A DNA stretch of 64,000 nt, from contig DLST01000010.1 of NCBI GenBank assembly GCA_002500745.1, positions 1-64,000 of the forward strand, written 5' to 3'. This stretch comes from Sphingobacterium sp. UBA7855 (GTDB lineage Bacteria; Bacteroidota; Bacteroidia; Sphingobacteriales; Sphingobacteriaceae). Of this stretch, positions 17,161 to 26,730 are shown in pieces. Made by a program: the position numbers and the translations under genes. Every line of letters begins with the position of its first letter. Positions within the stretch are counted from its first letter, which is position 1. The notes under the pieces are model-generated. The model was not told the DNA's origin and ran no database searches. It was given only the letters and a program-made list of their open reading frames with translations.

Positions 17161-17664
17161 TTAAAGACTAATACAATAGTAGTTAAAATAAATCAAAAAT
17201 TGTCTAGCTGGAAGTACACTTTCGGTAATACGCGATATTTCTGTGGCAGAGATCTCCATTGCATACATTTCGCGGATAAACTCGCTTATCGCCCGTGTGC
17301 TCATTCCTTTGGCATACATGCTCAATACGTGTCCCTCAAGCTGTTCAGTAATGATTAATTGTCTTTTAGGTACTACTTTCGGCTCAAACGTACCGGATCT
17401 GTCACGGCCTGTTTCCAGCTCAAATGTCCCAGTGTTAAGGCCTCGGACAGTCTTTTTGGTCTTGCCATTTCGCCGGTTGCTATTGCCCGACGCTTTCTCT
17501 TCGTTCAGATGGTTTTCCAGTTCGCCATCCATCATTGATTCCAACAGATGCTTCATTAACGGCGCTAGGACGCCATCATTGGGAGACAAACTTTTACCTT
17601 CGTAAAGACCTTGCATGGCTTCTGCCTTGAAGCGTTCAAAGTCGAATGGGTCTTTTTCTTTCAT
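17161..17664 (-). pseudogene. IS256-family transposase, N-terminal fragment
   Basis: The first ~150 residues are an IS256 (Mutator) transposase: APLMKHLLESMMDGELENHL, SNRRNGKTKKTVRG, LETGRDRSGTFEP, YAKGMSTRAISEFI, and SATEISRITESVLP. The family is ~400 residues long and carries its DDE triad after this point. The frame leaves homology at about 17205 and ends in 14 unrelated residues, so the gene is truncated and inactive. Confidence 0.85.
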
Positions 17665-17740
17665 GACCGTGTCGTTTGAATAATTGAATATAAATAATCT
17701 TATTGAATTATTCCACTGACACAGTTTACGTTACAGTCTC
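17206..17740 (-). mobile_element. Truncated IS256-family element
   Basis: The remnant runs from the truncation point in the transposase to a probable terminal inverted repeat at about 17717-17740, which reads GAGACTGTAACGTAAACTGT inward on the minus strand. The other end is missing. It marks a deletion or rearrangement boundary between the TAC cassette and the recombinase island. Confidence 0.65.
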
Positions 17741-18115
17741 GAACCTCAGAATTTTATTCCAAAAATGTCGAGTATTCCACTCCTCAATCTGATTTATTCG
17801 CAGAAGACTGGTTCAATTACACTAATTGTGAAACTAATACATTTAAAATAACTGAGTATTGTATCTACGCGAAAAAATATAATATTGTATTAACCATTAT
17901 ATGGTATTAATTTGCTAAATACTACGTGGCCTATCTTTTCCGTCTTATTCTTCTAGGGGCTAGTGCTTTGGAAGTCTTAAAATCACATTTCCGTTTAGAC
18001 ATATCTACATCCTTACAAAGCTTATTTAACTAGGTTGTTTCTTCAGCAGCAGTATCATCAGCTCCTATAATTCCTAATTCTTAAAAAATTGTTATGTATT
18101 ATAAAGTAAAATGTT
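17741..18115. other. Intergenic before the serine recombinase
   Basis: 375 bp of AT-rich DNA with no gene seen. It may contain the recombinase promoter and one attachment site, but I could not identify a repeat that marks one. Confidence 0.35.
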
Positions 18116-19588
18116 ATGAAAACAGCCTATCTATACGTCCGTGTAAGCACAGACGAACAAAAGAAAAAGGGATACTCTTTGCCGGAACAAGAGGATAGAT
18201 TATTAAAATATTGCCATTATAATAGTATTAAAGTTTTAGGTATTTATCGAGAAGACTATTCGGCAAAAGATTTTAATCGACCAGAATGGAAAAAGTTGCT
18301 TGCAATAGTCAAGCAGAAGCCAAGAGAAGATAAGAAAATACTCTTTATTAAATGGGATCGATTCAGTCGAAATATAGAATATGCTTATGAAATGATAGGT
18401 TTGTTACGTAAATACAATACAACACCTATAGCGATCGACCAACCAATAGATCTTTCTGTTCCTGAAAGTACAGTTATGCTAGCTGTCTATCTATCGGTAC
18501 CAGAAGCGGAGAACAGTAGAAGGGCCATGAACACCGCTAATGGAATTCGTCGCGCAAAACAAATGGGAAGATTTCCTGGCAAAGCGCCTTTAGGCTTCCT
18601 TAATAATACAGGGATTGATGGAAGAAAAATTATTGTACCCAAACAACCTGAAGCTGATATTATAAAATGGATATTTCGCCAACTGGCCAAGAACATCAAT
18701 AAGATAGATCATATCCGAAAGATGGCCGATGCAAAGGGGTTAAAATGTTCACGTTCACATTTTTTTAGAATTATACGTAATCCGGTGTATTGTGGCCTTA
18801 TCTCAATAAAGATTTCTTCAAAAGAGCAGCAAATGGTTAAGGGAATTCATGACCCCTTGATTTCTGAAGTATTGTTTAATGAGGTTCAGCGTATTATTAC
18901 TAGAAAAAGAGTAGTTACGTCTAAAACTAATGAATTGAATGAAACTTTTTATCTGAAAAGTTTTCTTCTGTGTCCTATTTGCTACAAAAGGCTTTGTGGC
19001 AGCTTCTCTAAAGGCAAAACAAAAAGATATCCTTATTACCATTGTAATGCTAAATGTAAGACAAGAGTAAATGCTTTAACCCTTAACGACGCTTATTGTA
19101 GTGAACTTCAGAGCCTGCAGCTTTCTCAAAACGTGACTGAACTATTTAGTAGTATTTTGGAGGATTGTAATATAAATATAAAGAAAGCAGAAGATATACA
19201 GGAACGCAACATGTTAGTTCGAAGATTAAGGGATCAGGAGTTACTACTTTCCCAAGCAAGAAAACTATTTGTAGCTTCTGTATTAGGAAATGATGACTAC
19301 TACGCTATTAAAAGAGAATATCAAATCAATTCTCAAAGTATTAAAGGAGAACTTTCCAATGTAAATACTAAATTGGAAAACTATAAGAAGCATCGTGAGT
19401 TGATGTCAGTTTCGTTCATAGATATTTTTCAAGTATTTAAACATTTAGAAACTGCAGATAAGATGCATTTGGTCAGCCTAATACCACCTAATAGATCTGA
19501 CTTGCAGAAGAGAAGTGTATCCTTGCATCTTAATAGTGCCTTATCAAAAATATTGCTACCAAAAATATCCCAAATACAACAGCCATGA
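18116..19588 (+). CDS. Large serine recombinase/integrase
   Basis: 490 residues. The resolvase domain (1-150) starts YLYVRVSTDEQ, with nucleophile Ser11, and includes IKWDRFSRN. A recombinase domain follows (about 155-265: GKAPLGF ... RNPVYCGLI). A zinc-ribbon comes next (CPIC at 286-289, then C294, C310, C314), and then a coiled coil (~360-430). All parts of a functional large serine integrase are present. It overlaps a small gene by 4 bp. A truncated copy of its 5' end at 51712 shows the module was duplicated in this region. Confidence 0.92.
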   Translation: MKTAYLYVRVSTDEQKKKGYSLPEQEDRLLKYCHYNSIKVLGIYREDYSAKDFNRPEWKKLLAIVKQKPREDKKILFIKWDRFSRNIEYAYEMIGLLRKYNTTPIAIDQPIDLSVPESTVMLAVYLSVPEAENSRRAMNTANGIRRAKQMGRFPGKAPLGFLNNTGIDGRKIIVPKQPEADIIKWIFRQLAKNINKIDHIRKMADAKGLKCSRSHFFRIIRNPVYCGLISIKISSKEQQMVKGIHDPLISEVLFNEVQRIITRKRVVTSKTNELNETFYLKSFLLCPICYKRLCGSFSKGKTKRYPYYHCNAKCKTRVNALTLNDAYCSELQSLQLSQNVTELFSSILEDCNINIKKAEDIQERNMLVRRLRDQELLLSQARKLFVASVLGNDDYYAIKREYQINSQSIKGELSNVNTKLENYKKHRELMSVSFIDIFQVFKHLETADKMHLVSLIPPNRSDLQKRSVSLHLNSALSKILLPKISQIQQP

Positions 19589-19779
19589 ATTATATAGAAA
19601 AAAAGATCTCCATTAATAAAGCTATGGCGATATTAGCTAAAAATGGAATTCATGTAAATGAGGAAGAGACTGTTACTATTTTAGATTTTTTATATTTGAT
19701 GGCCAAATACTACTGCGTTGATGCATGTAGCTTGGATGCCGAATCCTTAAGGAGAAATCGAACTCTGGAAAAACGGTAG
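19585..19779 (+). CDS. Small recombinase-linked protein
   Basis: A 64-residue protein coupled to the recombinase by ATGA overlap. Sequence KKISINKAMAILAKNGIHV and ILDFLYLMAKYYCV suggests a small helical protein. Decayed versions of the same gene end are found at three other sites (40042, 52188, 55612), always at the start of the repeat family. A helper or directionality role is possible; no function is known. Confidence 0.7.
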   Translation: MNYIEKKISINKAMAILAKNGIHVNEEETVTILDFLYLMAKYYCVDACSLDAESLRRNRTLEKR

Positions 19780-20024
19780 GAGAGTGGTTACAAACCTCAT
19801 TTTTTGCGTCATTGATAACGAAAGATTCAAAAATTTTGTTAAAATTTTCGAACTCTAATAGAATACGCTTTAATAGCTTGGTTCATAGCTTTTTATGGGT
19901 ATAAAAAAGGAGACACTTTCTGTTAAGTGTCTCCTTAAGTGGGGTCACGAGAGCTCAATAGAACCTTTAGTGCCTTTATTACAGTTTCTTAAGAAGATAA
20001 AAACAGGCAAATAGAATTATATGG
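19731..20024 (+). repeat. Recombinase-downstream repeat, copy A
   Basis: This begins within the small gene's 3' end (GATGCCGAATCCTTAAGGAG) and continues through AGAGTGGTTACAAACCTC, a GTTAAAATTTTCGAAC segment, the GGAGACACTT hairpin and a GGCAAATAGAATTATAT tail. Copies B, C and D elsewhere have the same order and orientation. The four copies divide the island into cargo segments. Confidence 0.85.
19902..19934 (-). terminator. Minus-strand terminator in repeat A
   Basis: Read on the minus strand, GGAGACACTT-AACAGA-AAGTGTCTCC is followed by a run of T. It would terminate the minus-strand gene at 20051-20824. In copy D the same hairpin follows a tRNA 3' end, probably its original position. Confidence 0.75.
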
Positions 20025-20050
20025 GAGAAATCTCTTACAGAATAGGTTTT

Positions 20051-20824
20051 TCATGGCCCAATTTTGTTTGTATAACAGTTATTAAATCCTTCTGGAAATA
20101 TTTTGAAGATTTCCAAATATGCCAAAATTGCCTCTGTTGGTTCTTGTTTTTTAATGCGAGCAAAGATTTTTTTTGTCTTTTTTAACAGTTTAATCTTTTC
20201 GTTGCTACGGGCTGAATTTTCCAAAAGCCGGAGATATTTATAGTAAGCATTCTGTAAATAAACATCTATTGCCAAACTAATGTGATCGATATTTGCTGGC
20301 GGATCCGATATTTCAAGTTCTGCGATCAGTTCTAGCTCGATAGACTCCATCAAGTATAAATACTCTTTATCAAAATAATACCACTTACCTGGAAGTAGGT
20401 GAAAAGAGGTGAAAAAAAACTTATAGAAAGGTTGGAGGTTTAAAAAATGATATCTGCTTAATTCTCGGTTAAGTACTTCCCTAACAAAATGATTTGCTTT
20501 TACCTCATCATTTATTATCAGTAGGCACGCCTTTTTAAATGCAAGTCTTAGGTCGTCGCTTTCAATATAATAAATCGTATTTGTTCCACGATCATATATT
20601 TTTGAGTAATATATGCTTTCATTCGTAATTAGGTAAAGAATTGCAAGTATTTCAAGATTGAATATTTTAGTTGTTCCTTGATTGACTAAGCTGCTGCTTT
20701 TGTTATTTTCCAGTTCTATAAATTGGGATAATTCTAATGTTTCAGTGAGTATATGTAAATATTTTATATAGCGATCAAAAAGTGTAAAAGCTATTTCTTG
20801 ATTCAGAAATTCAACAGTAGGCAT
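20051..20824 (-). CDS. Hypothetical helical protein
   Basis: 257 residues, predicted helical (FDRYIKYLHILTETLELSQF, FKKACLLIINDEVKANHFV), without signal peptide or membrane segment. It is divergent from the AraC regulator gene, with ~185 bp between. An AraC-type site lies in that gap. I recognise no family. Because it sits at the edge of the mannan locus next to repeat A, it may belong to the island and not to sugar use. Confidence 0.6.
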   Translation of the reverse strand: MPTVEFLNQEIAFTLFDRYIKYLHILTETLELSQFIELENNKSSSLVNQGTTKIFNLEILAILYLITNESIYYSKIYDRGTNTIYYIESDDLRLAFKKACLLIINDEVKANHFVREVLNRELSRYHFLNLQPFYKFFFTSFHLLPGKWYYFDKEYLYLMESIELELIAELEISDPPANIDHISLAIDVYLQNAYYKYLRLLENSARSNEKIKLLKKTKKIFARIKKQEPTEAILAYLEIFKIFPEGFNNCYTNKIGP

Positions 20825-20906
20825 AACATAGTTTGTTTTTCAAGGTTTTTAATTGTCTTCAGAAACTAAAATAAGAAAACTAAAGCCAATATACGGGGGA
20901 AAATAT

Positions 20907-20920
20907 AATACTATTTTAAC
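20907..20920 (-). promoter_or_regulatory. AraC-type regulator site (reverse orientation)
   Basis: AATACTATTTTAAC is the exact reverse complement of the 14-mer GTTAAAATAGTATT at 21967-21980 in the susC promoter. It lies between the divergent gene at 20824 and the araC-type gene, so autoregulation or control of the divergent gene is possible. A looser match adjoins the araC start (about 20981-21006). Confidence 0.55.
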
Positions 20921-21010
20921 TGATAATAGCTTGATTTATACCATTTGATTGGTCTGTTATTGTTTATTAATAACTATAGTGTTATTTTAGATAATAGTAT
21001 TTTAACAATT

Positions 21011-21889
21011 ATGAGCCACCATCCGATCAAAGAAGTCACTCCATTAAGAGAAACAGAATGCTTCACTGTGTTTCATCGCATTAAAGATAAATTTGATTTT
21101 CCATATCATTACCATGAGGAGTACGAATTAAATATGATTTTGAATGCTTCCGGTGCTCAGCGAGTTGTCGGAGACAGGATTGAAGAAATTGGAGATTATG
21201 AGCTCGTTTTGACAGGTCCTAATTTGCCACATGGCTGGTTCAATCATAATTGTAGATCAAAGAATATTGTTGAAGTGACAGTGCAATGGAATAAAGATCT
21301 ATTTAGCGATCAATTTTTAAATAAAAATCAACTGAATTTTATTAAAAGAATGTTGCAAATAAGCAGCTTTGGTATAAAATTCTCGAAAAGCACTATTCAG
21401 TCAATCGCACCCGAGATATTGAATTTGCATAAAACGGTGGGGTTTGATTCAGTGATAAAATTAATGCTAATTTTGCGGGATTTATCGGTAAGCAAAGACA
21501 CTGAACTACTGGTCGAGGGAGATATGCTTTTGGACAAATCACTGAATTTTCGAAGCCGTCGTTTAGATGTCGCATTTGATTATATGAATAAAAACTTCAG
21601 CAAATTGATCTCCCTTAATGACGTCGCCGAACTGGTCAATATGTCCGAAGTTTCTTTCTCCCGGTTTATAAAAAAACGTACAGGAAAAACATTTATTGAC
21701 AATCTCAATGAAATAAGACTTGGCCACGCTACCAGAATGTTAATAGAGACGAGCAATACAGTCGCTGAGATTTGTTACCTATGTGGTTTTAATAATATTT
21801 CCAACTTTAACCGGGCATTCAAACGTAAAAAAAACTGTACCCCATCTGCCTATAGACTCAACTTCAGTGGTAGCCGTGTTTTCATTTAA
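21011..21889 (+). CDS. AraC-family transcriptional regulator of the mannan locus
   Basis: 292 residues starting at ATG (MSHHPIKEV); an earlier TTG is rejected. The N-terminal ~150 residues are a cupin-like sensor (FPYHYHEEYELNMILNASG). The C-terminal ~100 residues hold two AraC helix-turn-helices (LISLNDVAELVNMSEVSFSR and VAEICYLCGFNNISNFNRAF). It is next to the susC gene in the same direction. The inducer is probably a manno-oligosaccharide or mannose derivative; this is inferred from context. Shared 14-bp sites in both operon promoters are its likely targets. Confidence 0.88.
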   Translation: MSHHPIKEVTPLRETECFTVFHRIKDKFDFPYHYHEEYELNMILNASGAQRVVGDRIEEIGDYELVLTGPNLPHGWFNHNCRSKNIVEVTVQWNKDLFSDQFLNKNQLNFIKRMLQISSFGIKFSKSTIQSIAPEILNLHKTVGFDSVIKLMLILRDLSVSKDTELLVEGDMLLDKSLNFRSRRLDVAFDYMNKNFSKLISLNDVAELVNMSEVSFSRFIKKRTGKTFIDNLNEIRLGHATRMLIETSNTVAEICYLCGFNNISNFNRAFKRKKNCTPSAYRLNFSGSRVFI

Positions 21890-21891
21890 GA

Positions 21892-22011
21892 GTTAAAATA
21901 ATATATATAGTATTTTGTGGTTTTGATTGTCAGATGAGGTATATTCTAATTTGAGTATAACATTTGGTTAAAATAGTATTGATCTTTAAGTGGGGTATTG
22001 GAATATATTTG
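21892..22011 (+). promoter_or_regulatory. susC promoter with paired AraC-type sites
   Basis: TAAAATA-type sites start at 21894 (in GTTAAAATAATATATATAG) and at 21969 (GTTAAAATAGTATTGATC), 75 bp apart. The proximal site ends 23 bp before TATATTTG (22004-22011), the -7 element. There is no good TTTG at -33, as expected for an activator-dependent promoter. The same 75-bp spacing and ~22-bp distance occur at 32987-33105. Confidence 0.7.
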
Positions 22012-22113
22012 TCTAATACTTGAGGCTAACCAATTAAGAAAGGGATATACAGTACGTATGCTTAATAGAAGTTACCCATAGTAAGCAATTTATAAATCTA
22101 AATGTTATATATT

Positions 22114-25100
22114 ATGAGAAGAAGTTTATTGACGACTTATACTCTTTTTTGCAGTGCGCTATTTGCCGTTCAATTAAGTGTTGCTCAGAGTCGATTAGTT
22201 TCCGGAACCGTTCGGAACAATCAGGGTCAGCCTTTAGCTGGAGTAACAGTAAAATTTGGAAATCAGGCAGTCACCACAAATGAAAAAGGGAATTATCAGA
22301 TTTCTGTGCCAGGCGGAACAGGAGTTTTGACCTTCACTTCGCTCGGACTCAAGACCGAAAACGTCCAATTAAATAATCAAACAGTTGTAAATGCAGTTTT
22401 GGCAACCGCCACAGTCGATCTCGAGGATGTGGTTGTTATCGGTTACGGCGGAGTTAAAAAAAGTGATCTTACAGGCGCAGTGGCCACACTCAAAGGTGGG
22501 GACCTAAACAAGACTCCGGCTTCATCAGTGGATCAATTATTGCAAGGAAAGATCCCTGGAGTCCAAGTAGCAATTTCAAGCGGTAAGCCTGGAGCTGGTG
22601 CTACAGTACGTATCCGTGGTAATAGCTCTCTCAATGGATCCAATGCGCCACTTGTTGTTGTTGATGGATTTCCCTGGGGTGATGCAGGAGATCTAAAACA
22701 GATAAATCCTGAAGATATTGAATCCATCGAAGTACTTAAGGACGCCTCATCAGCAGCAATATATGGTTCGCGTGGAGCCAATGGAGTTATTATGGTTACC
22801 ACCAAAAAGGCAAGAGCCGGTAAACCAAGAATATCTTTAAACACTTTAAATTCTATTTCGACACTAGCTGTCAAACCTGATCTTTGGCGTGATGGCATCG
22901 AAGAAGCTGTTTATGCAAATGAGGCGGCATTAAATGGGGGGACTCCTTTAAGTCAATTACCTTATCTAGGCGAAGTTAGGAGTGGGGTTTACTTTCCGTC
23001 TATAGCTGAATTGCGCGGGTTGGACCCCAATAAACCACAGTGGACCACCAATACCGACTGGGCAGATTTAGTCTATCGAAACCCTTTTTCCCAAAACTAT
23101 ACGCTTGGTGTAGATGGAGGTTCAGATAATACAAAATACTCCATGTCCGGTAATTATTATAAGGAAGAGGGACTCGCGATAAAAAATGCGTATGACAAAT
23201 ATACCGGCAGATTGAATTTAGACCAGAAATTAACTGAGGCTATCTCCGCTGGTACAAATGTGATATTGACACATACGAACAATCAAGGGCAAAATTTGAG
23301 TGCCGGCCGTACGCGTATATTCCCTGTTTATGACAAAAATGGAAACTATTTTCGTACATCAGCTACGGATTTTGGTAATCCGATAGCGATCGCTAATGAA
23401 GTGCTCAACAAGTCAAAGACTATAGACGTCTTGGCTACAGTATTTGCTAATATAAAATTTACTGATTGGCTTCAGTTTAGGACACAGTTAAGTACTAAGT
23501 TTGGTAATTCTGTTGGTGATATCTACGAGCCAGCCACGGTGACATTTCGAGGTTATGAAAATACAGGTTATGGCTCTATTAGCAACTATAACAATAATGA
23601 GCTAGTCAATGAAAACTATCTCACCATCAACAAGACATTTAACGATATACATCGCTTCAATATTGTAGGAGGTTTCTCTTTACAGACATCAACAACCAGA
23701 ACGAGTAATTTGATAGGGATGAATTTTGTCAACGATAACCTTCAAAATGAAAATCTCAACAGTGCAAAGACAAAGACACTCAGTAATGGACTCTCTTCAT
23801 CTACATTGAATTCTTGGTTTGGACGGGTAAATTATGCTTTAGCAGATAAGTATCTTTTTACCCTGACCGGTCGCGCAGATGGCTCTACTAAATTTGGGGA
23901 CAATAATAAGTGGGCGTTTTTCCCGTCAGCAGCATTCGCCTGGAAATTAAGTGAAGAAGAATTCATTAAACACCTGGGCGCATTTTCCGAGCTGAAATTT
24001 AGAGCAAGTTATGGATTGACAGGTAATCAGGGGATATCTCCTTATCAGACCATGGACCGCTATGGCTCTGAGCGCTATTTTGTAGGATCACAAAATGGTT
24101 TTATGACGGGCTTTGGTCCGGGCTTAGCCGGAGCCAATAATGAGCAGGGGCTTACTGTCGTTGGTGGCTTAGGGAACAAAAGCCTAAAGTGGGAGACGAC
24201 AACATCTTTCGATATTGGTTTGGATATCGGGTTTATGAACCAGCGCTTTATCCTGACGGCAGATTATTACGACAAGCAGACGAAAGATTTACTTCGTACG
24301 CGTACAATTTCACCATCCTCAGGCTTTGATCAACAATGGGTAAACGATGGTGAAATAAGTAACCGTGGTTTCGAATTGGGACTCAATGCTAAAGTAATTC
24401 AAACCGACGGTTTACAGTGGTCTGTTGGTGGCAATTTCGCTCTCAACCGTAACAAAGTGGTTAGAATGGGCGAGAGTGACCGTGTTGTCACAGGATCATT
24501 GATTGAAATGGTACGTCAGAATGTCAACCATTTTATCGTTGGCCAACCAATGTATACGTTCTATGGTTATCGTGCAAATGGAATAATTCAAACATTGGAG
24601 GAAGGGATAGGTGCCGGACTTACCGGGCGGGAGGCATTACCAGGTGAGATTAAATACGTCGATATCAGCGGCCCTAAGGGCGAGTCTGATGGAACCATAG
24701 ATCCTACATATGACCGTACAATAATTGGCGACCCTACACCTAAATTCATTTATAGCTTTAATACCAGTGCATCGTACAAGCGTTTCGACCTGAGCGCACA
24801 GTTTTACGGCGTATATGGCAATGATATTTTCGACCTTCAAAAGATGACACCGAGCAGGCAAGTGCAGCGCTGGACGCCTGATAACCCAAGTCATTTATAC
24901 CCTAGAGCCAATAATACGCGTGGTTATAAAGCATCGGATTTTTTCGTTGAAGACGGTTCCTTTCTTAGGCTGCAGAATGTTACCATTGGCTATAATTTTA
25001 AGCCGGGCCTGATTGCTGGCATCAGCACATTAAGGTTGTTTGCCTCCGGCAATAACTTACTGACTTTTACCAAATTTAACAGGGGCTTTGATCCCGAGAT

Positions 25101-25176
25101 GGGATTGGATGGAATCAACTGGGGTAATTACCCACGACCTCGAACTTATTCCCTTGGATTATCCGTTGGATTTTAA
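22114..25176 (+). CDS. susC: SusC-like TonB-dependent receptor (mannan oligosaccharides)
   Basis: About 1020 residues. The ATG of MRRSLLTT is chosen because it gives a normal signal peptide ending VAQS; an ATG four codons earlier is possible. Then come a carboxypeptidase-regulatory-like domain (~27-105), a plug domain (LTGAVATLKG, LLQGKIPGVQV, VRIRGNSSLNG, IESIEVLKDASSAAIYGSRG) and a 22-strand barrel ending YSLGLSVGF. There is no STN domain, so no FecI/FecR-type signalling is expected. It is the outer-membrane import channel, paired with the SusD-like gene 11 bp downstream. Confidence 0.95.
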   Translation: MRRSLLTTYTLFCSALFAVQLSVAQSRLVSGTVRNNQGQPLAGVTVKFGNQAVTTNEKGNYQISVPGGTGVLTFTSLGLKTENVQLNNQTVVNAVLATATVDLEDVVVIGYGGVKKSDLTGAVATLKGGDLNKTPASSVDQLLQGKIPGVQVAISSGKPGAGATVRIRGNSSLNGSNAPLVVVDGFPWGDAGDLKQINPEDIESIEVLKDASSAAIYGSRGANGVIMVTTKKARAGKPRISLNTLNSISTLAVKPDLWRDGIEEAVYANEAALNGGTPLSQLPYLGEVRSGVYFPSIAELRGLDPNKPQWTTNTDWADLVYRNPFSQNYTLGVDGGSDNTKYSMSGNYYKEEGLAIKNAYDKYTGRLNLDQKLTEAISAGTNVILTHTNNQGQNLSAGRTRIFPVYDKNGNYFRTSATDFGNPIAIANEVLNKSKTIDVLATVFANIKFTDWLQFRTQLSTKFGNSVGDIYEPATVTFRGYENTGYGSISNYNNNELVNENYLTINKTFNDIHRFNIVGGFSLQTSTTRTSNLIGMNFVNDNLQNENLNSAKTKTLSNGLSSSTLNSWFGRVNYALADKYLFTLTGRADGSTKFGDNNKWAFFPSAAFAWKLSEEEFIKHLGAFSELKFRASYGLTGNQGISPYQTMDRYGSERYFVGSQNGFMTGFGPGLAGANNEQGLTVVGGLGNKSLKWETTTSFDIGLDIGFMNQRFILTADYYDKQTKDLLRTRTISPSSGFDQQWVNDGEISNRGFELGLNAKVIQTDGLQWSVGGNFALNRNKVVRMGESDRVVTGSLIEMVRQNVNHFIVGQPMYTFYGYRANGIIQTLEEGIGAGLTGREALPGEIKYVDISGPKGESDGTIDPTYDRTIIGDPTPKFIYSFNTSASYKRFDLSAQFYGVYGNDIFDLQKMTPSRQVQRWTPDNPSHLYPRANNTRGYKASDFFVEDGSFLRLQNVTIGYNFKPGLIAGISTLRLFASGNNLLTFTKFNRGFDPEMGLDGINWGNYPRPRTYSLGLSVGF

Positions 25177-25187
25177 ATTAAACAGAC

Positions 25188-26720
25188 ATGAAAATCAATA
25201 AACTTTTTATACCTATTTGTCTTTCAGGACTAATCAGCAGCACTTTTATTTCCTGTTCTAAATTAACAGAAGAGCCTTATGGAATAGTCAACTCAAAGTC
25301 TTTTTACAAGACGGGACAAGATGCGCTTTCAGGCTTGATTTATGCCTACGCTATTTTACCCGAAGTCGGATACTATACTAGAGGGTTTTATATTATCACT
25401 GAATTGCCGACCGAAAACCTGACTGCAAAAGCAGATGCAGGGCAGTCAAATTTTGAACTGGATCAATTACGGACTACCTCGACAAATTCAGATCTTGATA
25501 ATCTATGGACATATCTTTATCGTGGTATTTCACGGGCCAATGCTGTTATCGCCAATGTTCCTAACGTACCGAATATGGCCGAAGCTGACCGCAATCAAAT
25601 TATCGGCGAGGCCTATTTTTTGCGTGCACTCCACAATTTTAACTTGGTACGCCTATTTGGTGAAGTTCCACTGCGCTTAGAACCTCTTGTTGAGGCTGAG
25701 CAGATCCCCGTAGCCAAGTCAAGTATCCAGCAGGTATATGATGTTATCATCGCTGATCTAAAAAAAGGCGAACAATTAATGTCAAGTTCTAAAAATTTTG
25801 AGGGAAGGGCAAATCGGTGTGCTGCCCAGTCATTACTAGCAAAGGTATACCTCCATATGGCATCTTCAAAAGCTTCAGCCTCGCCAGGGTACGAATTCGT
25901 GGCAGATGCCACAAAGCTTTACCTCGAAGCGAGTACATATGCCGCAAAAGTGATCAACGATCAGCAAATTTTTAATTTTACAAGTGTTTTACCTGATATC
26001 TGGAATACCGAGATTTATAAAAAAGCGGCCGTCTCAGAGCATATCTTTGATGCCGCTGTAGACCGCTCAGGTGAACGCGAGGGTAATTATTCCAAACTAC
26101 CGAACATGTTTTTGCCTGATCCCGGTTTTGCTATGCGTATTCCATATAATCCAAGCGATCCGGGGACTGCAATGATCAATATTGGTAAAGGGTGGAACCA
26201 CTTTCAGATGGAGGCTGCGCACTACAACAGCTACAATTCCAGTGATAAGAGAAAAACAGATCTTATTGTTTCAGAAGTTGTCAATCCCGATGGAAAAACC
26301 ATTAAACTTGGTATCGCCGATTTCTCGAGGCCTTTTACCCGAAAGTATATTGATCCACTCCGGGATGCGGATAAAATGAGTACCAATTCGCCAGTGATAC
26401 GTTATTCAGATATCCTCCTGGTTTATGCGGAGTCTGCAGGGCCTACAGCTGAGGGATATGCTGCGGTGAATAAAATCCGTAGCCGGGCAGGCCTAGGTCC
26501 GCTTACAGCCAATCTTTCGGTCGCTGCATTTCGTGAGGCGGTGGTTGAAGAACGTGCGCTTGAGCTTGCATTTGAGGGGAATAGGCTATTTGATTTACGG
26601 CGTAATCATCTGATGGAAAAAGTTTTGGTGGAAAAATATGGTAAATCCATCACTTCGGGAGCATATTTTTTTCCAATTCCACAGCGTGAAATTGATACAA
26701 ACCCATTATTGAAACCATAA
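25188..26720 (+). CDS. susD: SusD-like glycan-binding lipoprotein
   Basis: 510 residues. Its lipobox is STFISC (Cys ~23). TPR-like SusD architecture is evident from NQIIGEAYFLRALHNFNLVR, the RAGLGPL motif and the C-terminal VVEERALELAFEGNRLFDLR with FPIPQREIDTNP. It forms the lid of the SusC channel on the cell surface and captures oligosaccharides. Its position just after susC is canonical. Confidence 0.95.
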   Translation: MKINKLFIPICLSGLISSTFISCSKLTEEPYGIVNSKSFYKTGQDALSGLIYAYAILPEVGYYTRGFYIITELPTENLTAKADAGQSNFELDQLRTTSTNSDLDNLWTYLYRGISRANAVIANVPNVPNMAEADRNQIIGEAYFLRALHNFNLVRLFGEVPLRLEPLVEAEQIPVAKSSIQQVYDVIIADLKKGEQLMSSSKNFEGRANRCAAQSLLAKVYLHMASSKASASPGYEFVADATKLYLEASTYAAKVINDQQIFNFTSVLPDIWNTEIYKKAAVSEHIFDAAVDRSGEREGNYSKLPNMFLPDPGFAMRIPYNPSDPGTAMINIGKGWNHFQMEAAHYNSYNSSDKRKTDLIVSEVVNPDGKTIKLGIADFSRPFTRKYIDPLRDADKMSTNSPVIRYSDILLVYAESAGPTAEGYAAVNKIRSRAGLGPLTANLSVAAFREAVVEERALELAFEGNRLFDLRRNHLMEKVLVEKYGKSITSGAYFFPIPQREIDTNPLLKP

Positions 26721-26730
26721 CTATTTTATT

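Noticed and set aside
19795..20024. Possible CRISPR array because similar blocks recur across the window
   Set aside because: The blocks are four dispersed ~290-bp copies separated by 3-20 kb, not short repeats with regular spacers.
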